DNA from: JADGRB01 sp036267635
GTDB lineage: Bacteria > Myxococcota_A > Polyangia > Fen-1088
Assembly: GCA_036267635.1 (NCBI GenBank)
Contig: DATAVR010000047.1
Span: 66,812-130,811, forward strand
Direction: 5' to 3'
Length of the DNA stretch: 64,000 nt
A model generated the notes under the pieces. The model did not search any database. It was not told the origin of the DNA and saw only the letters and a program-made list of their open reading frames with translations. Shown one piece after another: positions 23,399-33,200 of the stretch. How positions within the stretch are numbered: the stretch's first letter is position 1; the number at the start of each line of letters is the position of its first letter. The translations under genes and the position numbers were made by a program.

Positions 23399-24658
23399 GG
23401 GAGGCGACGCGGCCGCGGGGGCCTCCGGCGCGGCGGCCGCCTCCGAAGCAGCCAGCCGTTGCCGCCAGCGCGCAGCCTCGGCGTTGTGCGGATCGCGGCG
23501 GAGGAGATCGCGATAGGCCCGCGCTGCCTCCGCCCAACGCCCCTCGGTGAACAGCCGATCGGCGTGGGCGCCGGGTGACTCTGCTCTCGGCTTGACGGCG
23601 GACCTGGCCTGCGCGCTGTCGTCAGCCTTGTCCTTCGCTTCCGCGCGGCCTGCCTCGTCCGCTTCCGCGACGGGCGCGGATGGGGCCGCGGCCGGGGCGG
23701 GCGCCGACGCGGCCGGCGCGCGCTCGAGCTCGGTGGGCAGGCCGGGTGAGTCCGCTTTCTCCGTTCTTTTGGCCGTGGCGGCGTGGGCCGGCGATGGCTC
23801 CGCGCCGGCACCGCCCGAGACGCTGCCCTTGCCGGCGCGTAGGCGGGCTACGTCTCCGAGCGACGTCTCTTCGTCGCGCGCGGGTCCGCCCCGTGGCGGC
23901 GGTGGCGGCGCGAACTCACGCTTGGCCATCTTGGGCGCCGGCGGCGCCACTGGCCTGTTTTCCGCCGCCATCACGTCGTCGACCGCCGGTGACTTGGCGT
24001 GCGCGGGCCCGGCGCCGCTCCCCTTGGCCAAGCCACCGAGCGCGCCGAAGCCGTCAGCCGGGGCCGCACGGCGGCGCTGCGCCGGATGCTCCGCGATCGA
24101 ACGGGTCGCCGGTGATCCTTGGAGATCCGGCGCCAGCGCTTCCCTCTTGCGCTGCTTCGCCGCTTGGCTCTCCTCCTTTGCTTCAGGCTGGGCGGTGCCC
24201 TCGGCGGCCGGCGCGACCGGCGGCTCCGCGGGCGTCGGCTGGATCGCCTGCCGCCCGAGCTCAACGGTCTTGGCGGGCTCGAGGAAGACCTTGCTCGCCA
24301 GCACCACCACCGCGACCGCGCCGATGGTGGCGAATGTCGGCAGGGTCCAGCGCGCGCGCAACCGCTCCCAGAGCGACCGCCGCGCGGGAACGGCGCGCGC
24401 CTCGATCGGCTGCGGCTGCTTGGCCGCGACGGCCGCGGCCGCGGCGCGCAGGATCGCCTGGTGTGCACGCGCGGGCGGCGCATCCTCGTCGAGCGCGCGG
24501 CGGGCGGCGACACGCGTGGCCCGGAACTCCGCCAGCTCGGCCCGGCAGCTCGGGCAATCCGCCAGGTGCGCCTCGATGGCCGCACGGTCCTCGCCCGGCA
24601 GCTCTCCATAAAGGAGCTCCATCATGTGCGCCGAGACCTCTTCGCAACCGGTCGCCAT
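23390..24658 (-). CDS. Zinc-finger (zf-HC2) transmembrane anti-sigma factor with TPR-like tail
   Basis: Encodes 422 residues. HLADCPSC holds the HxxxCxxC zinc-binding site (His31, Cys35, Cys38) of the anti-sigma domain. One membrane segment follows at about residues 105-123 (FATIGAVAVVVLASKVFL). The periplasmic part is a long Ala/Pro/Lys-rich low-complexity linker, ending in a single TPR-like unit (ADRLFTEGRWAEAARAYRDL). It lies 5 bases after the ECF sigma gene and should hold that sigma factor at the membrane until a signal releases it. The long linker and repeat may sense the periplasm. Confidence 0.9.
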   Translation of the reverse strand: MATGCEEVSAHMMELLYGELPGEDRAAIEAHLADCPSCRAELAEFRATRVAARRALDEDAPPARAHQAILRAAAAAVAAKQPQPIEARAVPARRSLWERLRARWTLPTFATIGAVAVVVLASKVFLEPAKTVELGRQAIQPTPAEPPVAPAAEGTAQPEAKEESQAAKQRKREALAPDLQGSPATRSIAEHPAQRRRAAPADGFGALGGLAKGSGAGPAHAKSPAVDDVMAAENRPVAPPAPKMAKREFAPPPPPRGGPARDEETSLGDVARLRAGKGSVSGGAGAEPSPAHAATAKRTEKADSPGLPTELERAPAASAPAPAAAPSAPVAEADEAGRAEAKDKADDSAQARSAVKPRAESPGAHADRLFTEGRWAEAARAYRDLLRRDPHNAEAARWRQRLAASEAAAAPEAPAAASPPAR

Positions 24659-24663
24659 CGTCC

Positions 24664-25323
24664 TTATCCTGACCCCGTCGATTCTGCCGCGTCTCGTCCG
24701 CCGTTGCCGACGTCACCGAGATCGGCGAGCGCCACGCGCAGCTTCTCGAGCGCGTAGCGCATCCGGCTCTTCACCGTCGGCTCGGACACGCCCACCGCGG
24801 ACGCGATCTCGGCGAACGGCATCTCCATCACCTCTCGCATCAGGAAGACCTCTCGCTGGTCGTCGGGCAACGCCGCCACCGCGCGATCGATGCGCACCGC
24901 CGCCTCGCGCCCGGCCACCACCGTGTCAGTCGCCGGTCCGGGGGCGGCGATCCGCTCGTGCAGCGTGGCGGTCTCTGCCTCGCCGTCGGTCGGGCCGTCC
25001 ATCGACGGCGATGGCGATGGCGACCCCGATCCCCGCACGGCGCTCCGTCGCGCGCGATCGATGCAGAGGTTGCGCGCGATGGTGTAGAGCCAGGTCGAGA
25101 ACTTTGCTTGCCCCTTCCAGGCCGGCCCCGACTCCTGGGCGTCGCGCACCACCCGCAAGAACACCTCCTGCAACAAATCCTCCGCCGCTTCGGCGTCGCG
25201 CACGAAGCGGCGGAGGAAGCTCCAGATCGGCTTTTCGTACCGGGCGAGGAGTTTTTCGAACGCGCGCACCTCGCCTCCTCGGTAGGCCGCCAGCAGCTGT
25301 TCGTCCGAAGCGTCGCCGTCCAC
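24664..25323 (-). CDS. ECF-type RNA polymerase sigma factor
   Basis: Encodes 219 residues. Region 2 is FEKLLARYEKPIWSFLRRF...AEDLLQEVFLRVVRD with the STWLYTIARNLCIDRAR helix. Region 4 is ALPDDQREVFLMREVMEM and PFAEIASAVGVSEPTVKSRM. A Ser/Pro/Glu-rich spacer joins the two. It is the middle gene of a three-gene minus-strand operon, 22 bases after the upstream gene and 5 bases before its anti-sigma factor. Positive autoregulation through the promoter near 26340 is likely but no ECF promoter consensus could be confirmed. Confidence 0.95.
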   Translation of the reverse strand: MDGDASDEQLLAAYRGGEVRAFEKLLARYEKPIWSFLRRFVRDAEAAEDLLQEVFLRVVRDAQESGPAWKGQAKFSTWLYTIARNLCIDRARRSAVRGSGSPSPSPSMDGPTDGEAETATLHERIAAPGPATDTVVAGREAAVRIDRAVAALPDDQREVFLMREVMEMPFAEIASAVGVSEPTVKSRMRYALEKLRVALADLGDVGNGGRDAAESTGSG

Positions 25324-25345
25324 CAGGACGGCATCCTCGCTGCCT

Positions 25346-26338
25346 CTAGCGCCAGCTGCAAGAGCGCCGCCATCCGGGGGGAGGCGCCGCGTAGCGGCCG
25401 TCGGTGGCGGGGAACGGATCGGCCGTGTTGCGCAGGTCGGCGTCGTCCGCGCAGGTCGGCGGACTGTCGACGGGGATCCCCATCGCCAAGAGGCCGTCGT
25501 GATCGTTGTAGTGGGCGCCGAGCAGCGCGGCCGGGCGGCTGGAGCTGGCGCGCACGAACTCGACCTCGTAGATCGGCGAGCTCACCGCCTCGCCGTATTC
25601 GGTGCCGAGCCCGGGCCGTGACCGCTTGGCCGGCGCGGCTTGCGAGGCGGCGTCGGCGGCGGGTGCCGCCTCGGCCCGGCGGCCCAGGTCGCCGCCTCCT
25701 TTGCCCTCGGCCGAGGCGTGCGACGAGGCAGGCGGCGGCCCGTACGACTTGTCCCGCATCCCGCCCCCCGACGAATAGTCGTCGTAAGAGCGCTCCGATT
25801 CAGGGAGCTCGTACGGGCGGCGGGGGTAGTAGACCGGCGGCGGCGGCGGAACGTAGCGCTCGGGGAAGACGGCGACGCCGATGACACCCACTTCGCGTGC
25901 GTTGCCGGTGCGCGCGGCGTAGGAATCGGGGACCGAGGAGAAGCGGAACGCGGCCGCCTGGCTGTGCGAGATCCGCCAGCCGTCGATGTCGACCGAGCCC
26001 CAGGCGGGGATGAGGTAACCGCGCTTGCCGCGGAAGTCTGCCGGCCGCCCGTCGATGGCGTCGCGACCGTCGACCGACACGACCGCTTCTACGCGGCGGC
26101 CGGAGTGGTTGGCCACGCGGAGCGTGTAGCGGGCGCCCAGCTGGCCGAGCACGTAGGTGCCGCCGCCGTACTCGTACGTCGCCGCCGGAACGCCGTCAAT
26201 CAGCACCGTCATCTCGTAGCCGGCGGCGCGGTCGCGCAACGGCTGCCCGCCGGGGAGAGGTGACGCTGCGCATGAGTCTGCGGCCAGCAAGAGAGAGCCG
26301 ATTCCGAACAGCGTGGTGAACATTGTGCGCCTGGTCAT
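25346..26338 (-). CDS. Exported conserved protein of unknown function, first gene of the ECF operon
   Basis: Encodes 330 residues. AGGAGG lies 6 bases before ATG 26338. An N-terminal signal (MFTTLFGIGSLLLAADSC) is followed by a beta-rich domain of about 120 residues. That domain carries the distinctive blocks RYTLRVANHSGRRVEAVVSV, GRDAIDGRPADFRGKRGY and FRFSSVPDSYAARTGN. I recall similar domains as conserved proteins of unknown function. The C-terminal half is rich in Pro, Ser and Tyr. It may be the sensor or main output of the sigma/anti-sigma pair behind it. Confidence 0.72.
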   Translation of the reverse strand: MTRRTMFTTLFGIGSLLLAADSCAASPLPGGQPLRDRAAGYEMTVLIDGVPAATYEYGGGTYVLGQLGARYTLRVANHSGRRVEAVVSVDGRDAIDGRPADFRGKRGYLIPAWGSVDIDGWRISHSQAAAFRFSSVPDSYAARTGNAREVGVIGVAVFPERYVPPPPPVYYPRRPYELPESERSYDDYSSGGGMRDKSYGPPPASSHASAEGKGGGDLGRRAEAAPAADAASQAAPAKRSRPGLGTEYGEAVSSPIYEVEFVRASSSRPAALLGAHYNDHDGLLAMGIPVDSPPTCADDADLRNTADPFPATDGRYAAPPPGWRRSCSWR

Positions 26339-26367
26339 GTGAAGCCTCCTGGTTGTTCGGACGCACG

Positions 26368-26388
26368 GCCGAGCCAAAAGATCTCGGC
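26368..26388. promoter_or_regulatory. Inverted repeat between the ECF operon and the Spy-like gene
   Basis: GCCGAG and CTCGGC form perfect 6-base arms around 9 bases in the 122-base divergent region. It is placed 30-50 bases upstream of the 26338 start and could be an operator for both directions. Confidence 0.3.
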
Positions 26389-26460
26389 ATTAACCTTTTC
26401 CCGCCGGATCGGGTCATTGCAGCGAAGGCACGAAACAAAAGCTACGAAAGGAGACAGTTC

Positions 26461-26991
26461 ATGCGCACCGACATCCAGACCTCCGACACCCACATCTCGA
26501 CCTCGCGTCCCCGCCGGCGGTCGTGGTTGCTCCTCATCCCGGCGCTGGCGGTCCTGGGAATCACTGGCGGGGTTTACACCTCGGCCGAGGCCCAGACGGC
26601 CGAGACGATGGACGCCGGTCCGGGCGGCGGTTTCGGCGCCCGCCGGCTCGAGCGGCTGCTCGACAAGGTGAACGCGACGGCCGGTCAACGCAGCCAGATC
26701 GAGGCGATCTGGAACGGCCTGCGGCCGCAGCTGAAGTCATTCCATCAACAGCACGAGGCGGTGCACCAGCAGATCGCCGCCGCCCTCTCCGCGCCGACGA
26801 TCAACCCGGACACGGTCGAGCAGCTGCGCAAGCAGGCGATGGGCATCGCCGACCAGATGTCGTCGACGTTCACCCAGGGCCTCGTGCAGACGGCGCAGGT
26901 GCTGACGCCCGACCAGCGCAAGCAAGCGGCGGCCGCCATCGCTGCAGCGAAGGGCCGCTTCCAGCACCGCCACGGCATGATGGGGCAGTAG
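26461..26991 (+). CDS. Periplasmic Spy/CpxP-like protein (LTxxQ family)
   Basis: Encodes 176 residues. AAAGGAG at 26447 sets ATG 26461. A hydrophobic signal segment (LLLIPALAVLGITGGVYTSAEA) precedes a helical body. The heptad-like helices, LDKVNATAGQRSQIEAIW and ALTP-type VLTPDQRKQAAAAI, are those of the CpxP/Spy/Zra fold. These proteins act as ATP-independent chaperones or as inhibitors of envelope stress sensors. A His-rich tail (FQHRHGMM) could bind metal, as in ZraP-like members. It is divergent from the ECF operon, so both may respond to envelope stress. Confidence 0.8.
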   Translation: MRTDIQTSDTHISTSRPRRRSWLLLIPALAVLGITGGVYTSAEAQTAETMDAGPGGGFGARRLERLLDKVNATAGQRSQIEAIWNGLRPQLKSFHQQHEAVHQQIAAALSAPTINPDTVEQLRKQAMGIADQMSSTFTQGLVQTAQVLTPDQRKQAAAAIAAAKGRFQHRHGMMGQ

Positions 26992-27025
26992 CGAACGCGT
27001 CCGCTCGATTTCGGGACGACTCACC

Positions 27026-27067
27026 AACGGCTCCGGCGTCTAGGACGTCGGGGCCGTTTTCGTTTTT
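27026..27067 (+). terminator. Intrinsic terminator after the Spy-like gene
   Basis: Arms at 27026-27040 and 27044-27058 pair over 15 bases with G-U wobbles and a 3-base loop, followed by TTCGTTTTT. It lies 35 bases after the stop codon and is the clearest rho-independent terminator in the window. Confidence 0.8.
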
Positions 27068-27200
27068 GAGCCAGCTAACGCTTCGCTGCCGCGGCGATCC
27101 CCTGTTCGAGCCGCGGCGAGCAGATCGGCGTTGCCGTCTGGCCGGTAGCCGGCGAGCTTGTGCTCGAAGTCGGGCAGCCGTTCGACGAAGCGCCCGGCCG

Positions 27201-30200
27201 CTAGGCCTCGACGGTGGCGGTCTGGTGCTCGACAGCGCGGTCGCGGCGGAGGCGATCGAGGTAGAGGTAGATGACCGGCGTCGAGAAGAGGTTCATGAGC
27301 TGCGAGACGCAGAGCCCGCCGACGATGGTGATTCCCAGCGGCTGCCGCAGCTCGGAGCCGGCGCCGAAGCCGATGGCCAGGGGGACCGCGCCGAACAGCG
27401 CCGCCAGCGTGGTCATCAAGATGGGCCGGAAGCGCAGCAGGCAGGCGCGGCGAATGGCTTCCGCCGGTTCGAGCCCTTCGCGCCGCTCGGCCTCCAGCGC
27501 GAAGTCGATCATCATGATGGCGTTCTTCTTCACGATCCCGAGCAACAGGACCACGCCGATGAGCGCGATGATGCTGAAGTCGGTGCGGAAGACAAACAGC
27601 GCCACCAGCGCCCCCAACGCGGCCGACGGCAGCGTGGAGAGGATGGTGATCGGGTGGACCAGGCTCTCGTACAGCATGCCGAGCACGACGTAGACCACGA
27701 ACAACGCGGCGGCGATGAGCCACGGCTCGCTCGACAAGGAGGCGCCGAACGCCTGCGCCGTCCCCTGGAAGCTGGCGCGCACGCCCGAGGGCAGGCCGAT
27801 CTGGCGCGTCGCCGCGTCGACCACCTTGACCGCGTCGCCCAGCGCGGCGTTGGGCGCCAGGTTGAAAGAGAGCGTGGTGGCGGGAAACTGCCCCTGGTGC
27901 GTGACCGCCAGCGGCGTCGGCGTGGGCGTCACCCGGGCGATGCTCGGAAGCGGAACCAGCGCGCCCCCCGCACCGCGCACGTAGACGTGCACCAGCTGGT
28001 CGGGGCTGGCCTGTTGCTGGGGCGACGCCTCCAGCACGACGCGGTAGTAGTTCATCGGCGTGAACGACGTCGCCACCTGCCGCTGGCCGAAGGCATCGTA
28101 GAGCGTGTCGTCGACGGCCTGCAGGCTGATCCCCAGGCGGCTGGCGCTGTCACGGTCGACGTCGACCGACAGCATCAGGCCGGCGGTCTGCTGGTCGGTC
28201 GCCACGTCGCGGAGCTCCGGGAGGCTCTTGAGCTTGGTCAGCACCTTCGGGCCCCAGGCCTGGAGCTCGGCGAGGTCGGCGTCCTCGAGCGCGTACTGAA
28301 ACTGCGTCCGCGACGAGCGACCGCCCATGCGCACGTCCTGAACGGACTGGAGAAACAGGGTGATGCCGGGGACCTTGGCCAGCTTGGGACGCAGGCGGCC
28401 GATGATCTGGTCGGCGGTGCTCTTCCGTTTGTCGTAGTCCTTGAGGCTGATGAAGACGGTCCCCGTGTTGCCGGCGCCGCTCGAGCCCCCGACGAAGGCG
28501 ATCGTGTGGTCGACGTCGGGATCCGCCTGGACGATCTGGTTCACCTTCTCTTGAGCGTGCCGCATCGCCTGCGAGGAGATGTCCTGCGACGCCTCCGAAA
28601 ACCCGGACAACATCCCGGTGTCCTGCTGCGGGAAGAGCCCCTTCGGAACTTTGATCGCCAGCAACACCGTCACCCCCAGCGTGGAGATGGTGAGGAGCAA
28701 CATGAGCAGCGCGTGGCGCAGCACCCAGCGGAGCGCGCGGTCGTAGCCGCGCACCAGCGCCGCGAATCCACGTTCGGAGATGCGGGCGAACCACCCGAGC
28801 TTGTTTTCGCTCACCGGTCGAAGTAGCCGGCCCGCCATCGTCGGCGTGACGGTCAGCGAGACGAGCGCCGAGATCGCCACGGCGACGCTCAGGGTGACGG
28901 CGAACTCGCGGAACAACCGCCCGATGATCCCTCCCATGAGCAAGATCGGGATGAACACCGCGATCAGCGACACGGTGATGGAGACGATGGTGAAGCCGAT
29001 CTGGCGCGCCCCCTCCAGCGCCGCTTCGAGCGGTTGTTTTCCATCCTCGATGAGGCGAGCGATGTTCTCGGTGACGACGATGGCGTCGTCGACCACGAAG
29101 CCGGTCGAGATGGTCAGCGCCATCAGCGACAGGTTGTCGATGCTGTAGTCGAGCAGGTACATGACGCCGAACGTCCCCACCAGTGACAACGGCACGGCGA
29201 TGGAGGGGATGGCGGTGGCACGCGCGCTGCGCAGGAAGATGAAGACCACCGCCGTCACCAAGAAGACGCTCAGGATCAGCGTCCGCTCGACGTCCCGGAC
29301 CGAGGCGCGGATGGTGGTCGTGCGGTCGACGGCGATGTTCAGATCGATGGCCGGCGAGATCGACTGTTTGAGAAAGGGGAGGGCCTTCTTGACGCCTTCG
29401 ATGGTGGACAGGATGTTGGCGCCGGGCTGGCGGCGGATGATCATGAGGACGCAGCGCTGGCCGTCGATCCAGCCGGCCAATCGGTTGTTCTCGACGTCGT
29501 CGAAGACGTTGGCCACGTCACCGAGTCGGATGATCGCGCCGTTCTGGGTCGACACGATCAGCTGGCGATAGGCGTCGGCCCCCAGCAGCTGATCGGTCGC
29601 GGCGATGTTGTAGGTGACGTTCGAGCCGGTCAGCGTCCCCTTCGGCTCGTTCGCCGTCGAGGAGGCGAGCGCCGCCCGGACGTCCTCGAGAGACATCCCG
29701 TGGCCAGCCAGCGCCTCCTGATCAATCTGGACGCGCACCGCAGGCTGCTGGCCGCCCCCGACGTACACCTGGCCGACCCCGTCGATCTGCGAGATCTTCT
29801 GGGCCAGCACGCTGTTGGCGGCGTCGAACACCTGCGCCAACTGCAGCGTCTTCGAGGTGAGGGAGAGGATCAGGATCGGCGAGTCGGCCGGGTTGACCTT
29901 GCGATAGTTGGGGAGGCTCGGCAGGTTGGGTGGGAGCTCGGAGAGCGAGGCGTTGATGGCGGCCTGCACGTCGCGCGCGGCGCCGGTGATGTCGCGATCG
30001 AGATCGAACTGCAGGGTGATCGAGGTGGCGCCGAGGGTGTTGACCGAGGTCATCTCGGTCAGGCCGGCGATGCGGCCGAAGCGGCGCTCGAGCGGCGTCG
30101 CCACCGAGGAGGCCATGGTGTCGGGGCTGGCGCCGGGGAGCGCGCCCGAGACCTGGATGGTCGGGAAGTCGACGCGCGGGAGCGGTGCGACGGGCAGGCT

Positions 30201-30290
30201 CCGATAGGCGACGAGCCCCGCCAGGATGACCGCTGCCGCAAGCAACGACGTGGCGATCGGCCGGCGGACGAACGGCGCCGAGATGTTCAT
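27201..30290 (-). CDS. RND efflux pump inner-membrane permease (MdtC-like)
   Basis: Encodes 1029 residues, the normal length for the AcrB/MdtBC superfamily. It opens with FVRRPIATSLLAAAVILAG (membrane helix 1). LPRVDFPTIQV, TGFVVDDAIVVTENIARLIE (the proton-relay Asp pair in helix 4), FPQQDTGML and GIVKKNAIMMIDFAL are all present. It should export hydrophobic or amphipathic compounds using the proton gradient. Last gene of a four-gene operon; its ATG overlaps the upstream permease stop by 4 bases. Two different permeases with one adaptor is the MdtABC arrangement, which works as a mixed trimer. Confidence 0.93.
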   Translation of the reverse strand: MNISAPFVRRPIATSLLAAAVILAGLVAYRSLPVAPLPRVDFPTIQVSGALPGASPDTMASSVATPLERRFGRIAGLTEMTSVNTLGATSITLQFDLDRDITGAARDVQAAINASLSELPPNLPSLPNYRKVNPADSPILILSLTSKTLQLAQVFDAANSVLAQKISQIDGVGQVYVGGGQQPAVRVQIDQEALAGHGMSLEDVRAALASSTANEPKGTLTGSNVTYNIAATDQLLGADAYRQLIVSTQNGAIIRLGDVANVFDDVENNRLAGWIDGQRCVLMIIRRQPGANILSTIEGVKKALPFLKQSISPAIDLNIAVDRTTTIRASVRDVERTLILSVFLVTAVVFIFLRSARATAIPSIAVPLSLVGTFGVMYLLDYSIDNLSLMALTISTGFVVDDAIVVTENIARLIEDGKQPLEAALEGARQIGFTIVSITVSLIAVFIPILLMGGIIGRLFREFAVTLSVAVAISALVSLTVTPTMAGRLLRPVSENKLGWFARISERGFAALVRGYDRALRWVLRHALLMLLLTISTLGVTVLLAIKVPKGLFPQQDTGMLSGFSEASQDISSQAMRHAQEKVNQIVQADPDVDHTIAFVGGSSGAGNTGTVFISLKDYDKRKSTADQIIGRLRPKLAKVPGITLFLQSVQDVRMGGRSSRTQFQYALEDADLAELQAWGPKVLTKLKSLPELRDVATDQQTAGLMLSVDVDRDSASRLGISLQAVDDTLYDAFGQRQVATSFTPMNYYRVVLEASPQQQASPDQLVHVYVRGAGGALVPLPSIARVTPTPTPLAVTHQGQFPATTLSFNLAPNAALGDAVKVVDAATRQIGLPSGVRASFQGTAQAFGASLSSEPWLIAAALFVVYVVLGMLYESLVHPITILSTLPSAALGALVALFVFRTDFSIIALIGVVLLLGIVKKNAIMMIDFALEAERREGLEPAEAIRRACLLRFRPILMTTLAALFGAVPLAIGFGAGSELRQPLGITIVGGLCVSQLMNLFSTPVIYLYLDRLRRDRAVEHQTATVEA

Positions 30291-33200
30291 GGCGTCTCGG
30301 GGGCCGGACCGCCGCGGACCGGCGCGGGAAGGTGGGGTCCGTCCTCCCTCTCGTGAGAAGTCTTCTTGCCGCGCCGAAAGTGCGCCGCCAGCCGCTCCAT
30401 GTAGAGGTAGATGACCGGCGTGGTGAACAGCGTCAAGACCTGTGAGACGAGCAGGCCGCCGACGATGGTGATGCCGAGCGGCCGGCGCAGCTCGGCGCCG
30501 GTCCCGGTGCCGAGCGCCAGCGGGATGCCACCGAGCAGCGCCGCGATGGTGGTCATCATGATCGGCCGGAAGCGCAAGAGACAGGCCTGATGGATCGCCT
30601 CACGGGGGGACTTGCCCTGCTCGCGCTCAGCCTCGAGCGCGAAGTCGATCATCATGATGGCGTTCTTCTTGACGATCCCGATGAGCAGGACGATCCCGAT
30701 GAGCGCGATGATGGAGAACTCGGAGCGGGTGATCAGCAGCGCCAGGAAGGCCCCCACGCCCGCCGAGGGAAGCGTCGAAAGGATCGTGATGGGGTGGATA
30801 TAGCTTTCATAGAGCACGCCGAGCACGATGTAGACCGTGATGATGGCGGCGAGGATGAGGAGCGGCTCGGTCGAAAGAGAGTCGCCGAACGCGGCGGCGG
30901 CGCCCTGGAAGTCGGCGTGCAGGCCGACCGGCGCGCCCATCCCCGCCACCGCCTCCTTGATCGCCTGCACGGCGTCGCCCAGCGCCGCGCGCGGCGCCAG
31001 ATTGAAGGAGAGCGTGACCGCCGGGAATTGCCCCTCGTGCGCGATGGAGACCGCCGCCTGGGTCCGCTCGAAGTGCACGAACGCGCTGAGCGGCACCGAG
31101 TCGCCTGTCGTCGCCCGCATGTAGATCTGGCTGAGCCCGTTGGGGTTCGACTGGTACTCGGGCGACACTTCGAGGATGACGCGGTAGAGGTTGAGCTGGG
31201 TGAAGATGGTCGACACCGGGCGCTGTCCGAAGGCGTCGTACAGCGTGTCGTCGATGGCCTGGGCGGTGATCCCCAGCCGTGAGGCGGTGTCGCGGTCGAT
31301 GACCAGCGTCATCTGCAACGCGCCGTTCTGCTGATCGCTCGCGACGTCGGTCAGCTCGGGGATCTGCTTCAGGCGGGCCAGAACCTGGGGCGCCCAGGCC
31401 GCGAGCTCGCTCGGGTCGGCGTCCTCGATCGTGTACTGGTATTGCGTGCGGCTCACCTGGCTGGAGAGCTGGAGATCTTGCACCGCCTGCAGATAGACGG
31501 TGATGCCGATGACCTGGGTCAGCTTGGCGCTCAGCCGATCGATGATCTCTTGCGCGCCCGACTTTCGCTGCTCGCGGTTCTTGAGGGTGATCGAGAGCCG
31601 CCCGCTGGAGAGGGTCGGGTTGGTGCCGTCGGCGCCGATGAACGAGGCGACATTGTCGACGTCGGGGTCGACGCGGATGACGTCGACCACTGACTGCTGA
31701 AGGTTCATCATGGCCGGGAACGAGGTGTCGATCGGCGCCTCGGTGATCCCCAGCAGGAGGCCGGTGTCCTGTTGCGGGAAGAGTCCCTTTGGGATGACGA
31801 CCGCCAGGAAGAACGTCAGGGCGACGGTCGCCACCGTCGCCGCCAGCGTCAGCGCCTGGTGGTTGAGCACCCAGCCGAGGCCGCGGTCGTAGACCTTCAC
31901 CATCCAGTCGAAGGCCGCCTCGGAGGCGCGGGCGACCCGCCCTTCGTCCTCTTTGCGGATCGGGCGCAGGATGTGACCGCACATCATCGCGGTGAGCGTG
32001 AGCGAGATGATCGCAGAGGCGACGATGGCGGTGCTGAGCGTGACCGCGAACTCGCGGAACAGCCGTCCGATGATCCCGCCCATGAACAAGAGCGGGATGA
32101 GGACCGCCACCAGCGAGACGGTCAGCGACACGATGGTGAAGCCGATCTGCTTCGAGCCTTTGAGCGCCGCAAGAAAAGGGGCGTCCCCCTCCTCGATGTG
32201 CCGCGCGATGTTCTCGATCATGACGATGGCGTCGTCGACCACGAACCCGGTCGAGATCGTCAACGCCATCAGCGTCAGGTTGTTGAGGCTGTAGCCGAGG
32301 AACAGCATCACGCCGAAGGTGGCGATCAACGACAGCGGCACCGCGACGCCGGGGATGATGGTGGCGCGCACGGTGCGCAAAAACAGATAGATGACCGCCA
32401 CCACCAGGATCATGGTCAAGAGCAGCGTGAACTCGACGTCGCGCACCGAGGCGCGCACCGTCTCGGTGCGATCGGAGAGGATGTCGACCTTGATCCCCTG
32501 CGGCAGCGACGCCTCGAGGCGCGGCAACAGCGCCTTGACCCGCTCGGCGACCTCGATGAGGTTGGCCCCCGGCTGGCGCTGGACGTTGAGGATCACCGCC
32601 GGGTGCTCGTTGGCCCAACCGGCCAGCTGCGCGTTCTCCACGCCGTCGAGCACCTTGGCCACGTCGGAGAGGCGCACCACCGCGCCGTTCTGGTAGGCGA
32701 GCACCAGCGGCTTGTACCCCTCGGCCGAGGGCAGCTGGTCGTTGGCCGACACCAGGTAGTTCTGGCGCGGGCCGTCGAGGTTCCCCTTTGGCTGGTTGAC
32801 GTTGGCCAGCGCCAGCACCGAGCGCACGTCCTCGAGCCCGAGGCCGCGCCCGGCCAGCGCCACCGGATCGACCTGCACCCGCACCGCCGGGCGCTGTCCG
32901 CCGTTGAGGGTCACGAGGCCCACGCCCGAGACCTGCGACAGCTTCTGCGCCAGGATCGAGTCGGCGTAGTCATCGACCACCGACAGCTGCGTGGTGTCGG
33001 AGCGGACCGCCAGCGAGATGACCGGCACGTCGGCCGGGTTGCTCTTGCTATAGGTCGGCGGTGTCGGCAACGTGCGCGGCAGCAGGTTCGACGCCGCGTT
33101 GATCGCCGCCTGCACGTCCTGCTCGGCCGAGTCGATGTCGCGGTCGAGGGTGAACTGCAGCGTGATCTGCGAGCTGGCGGCGCTCGAGACGGAGGTGAGG

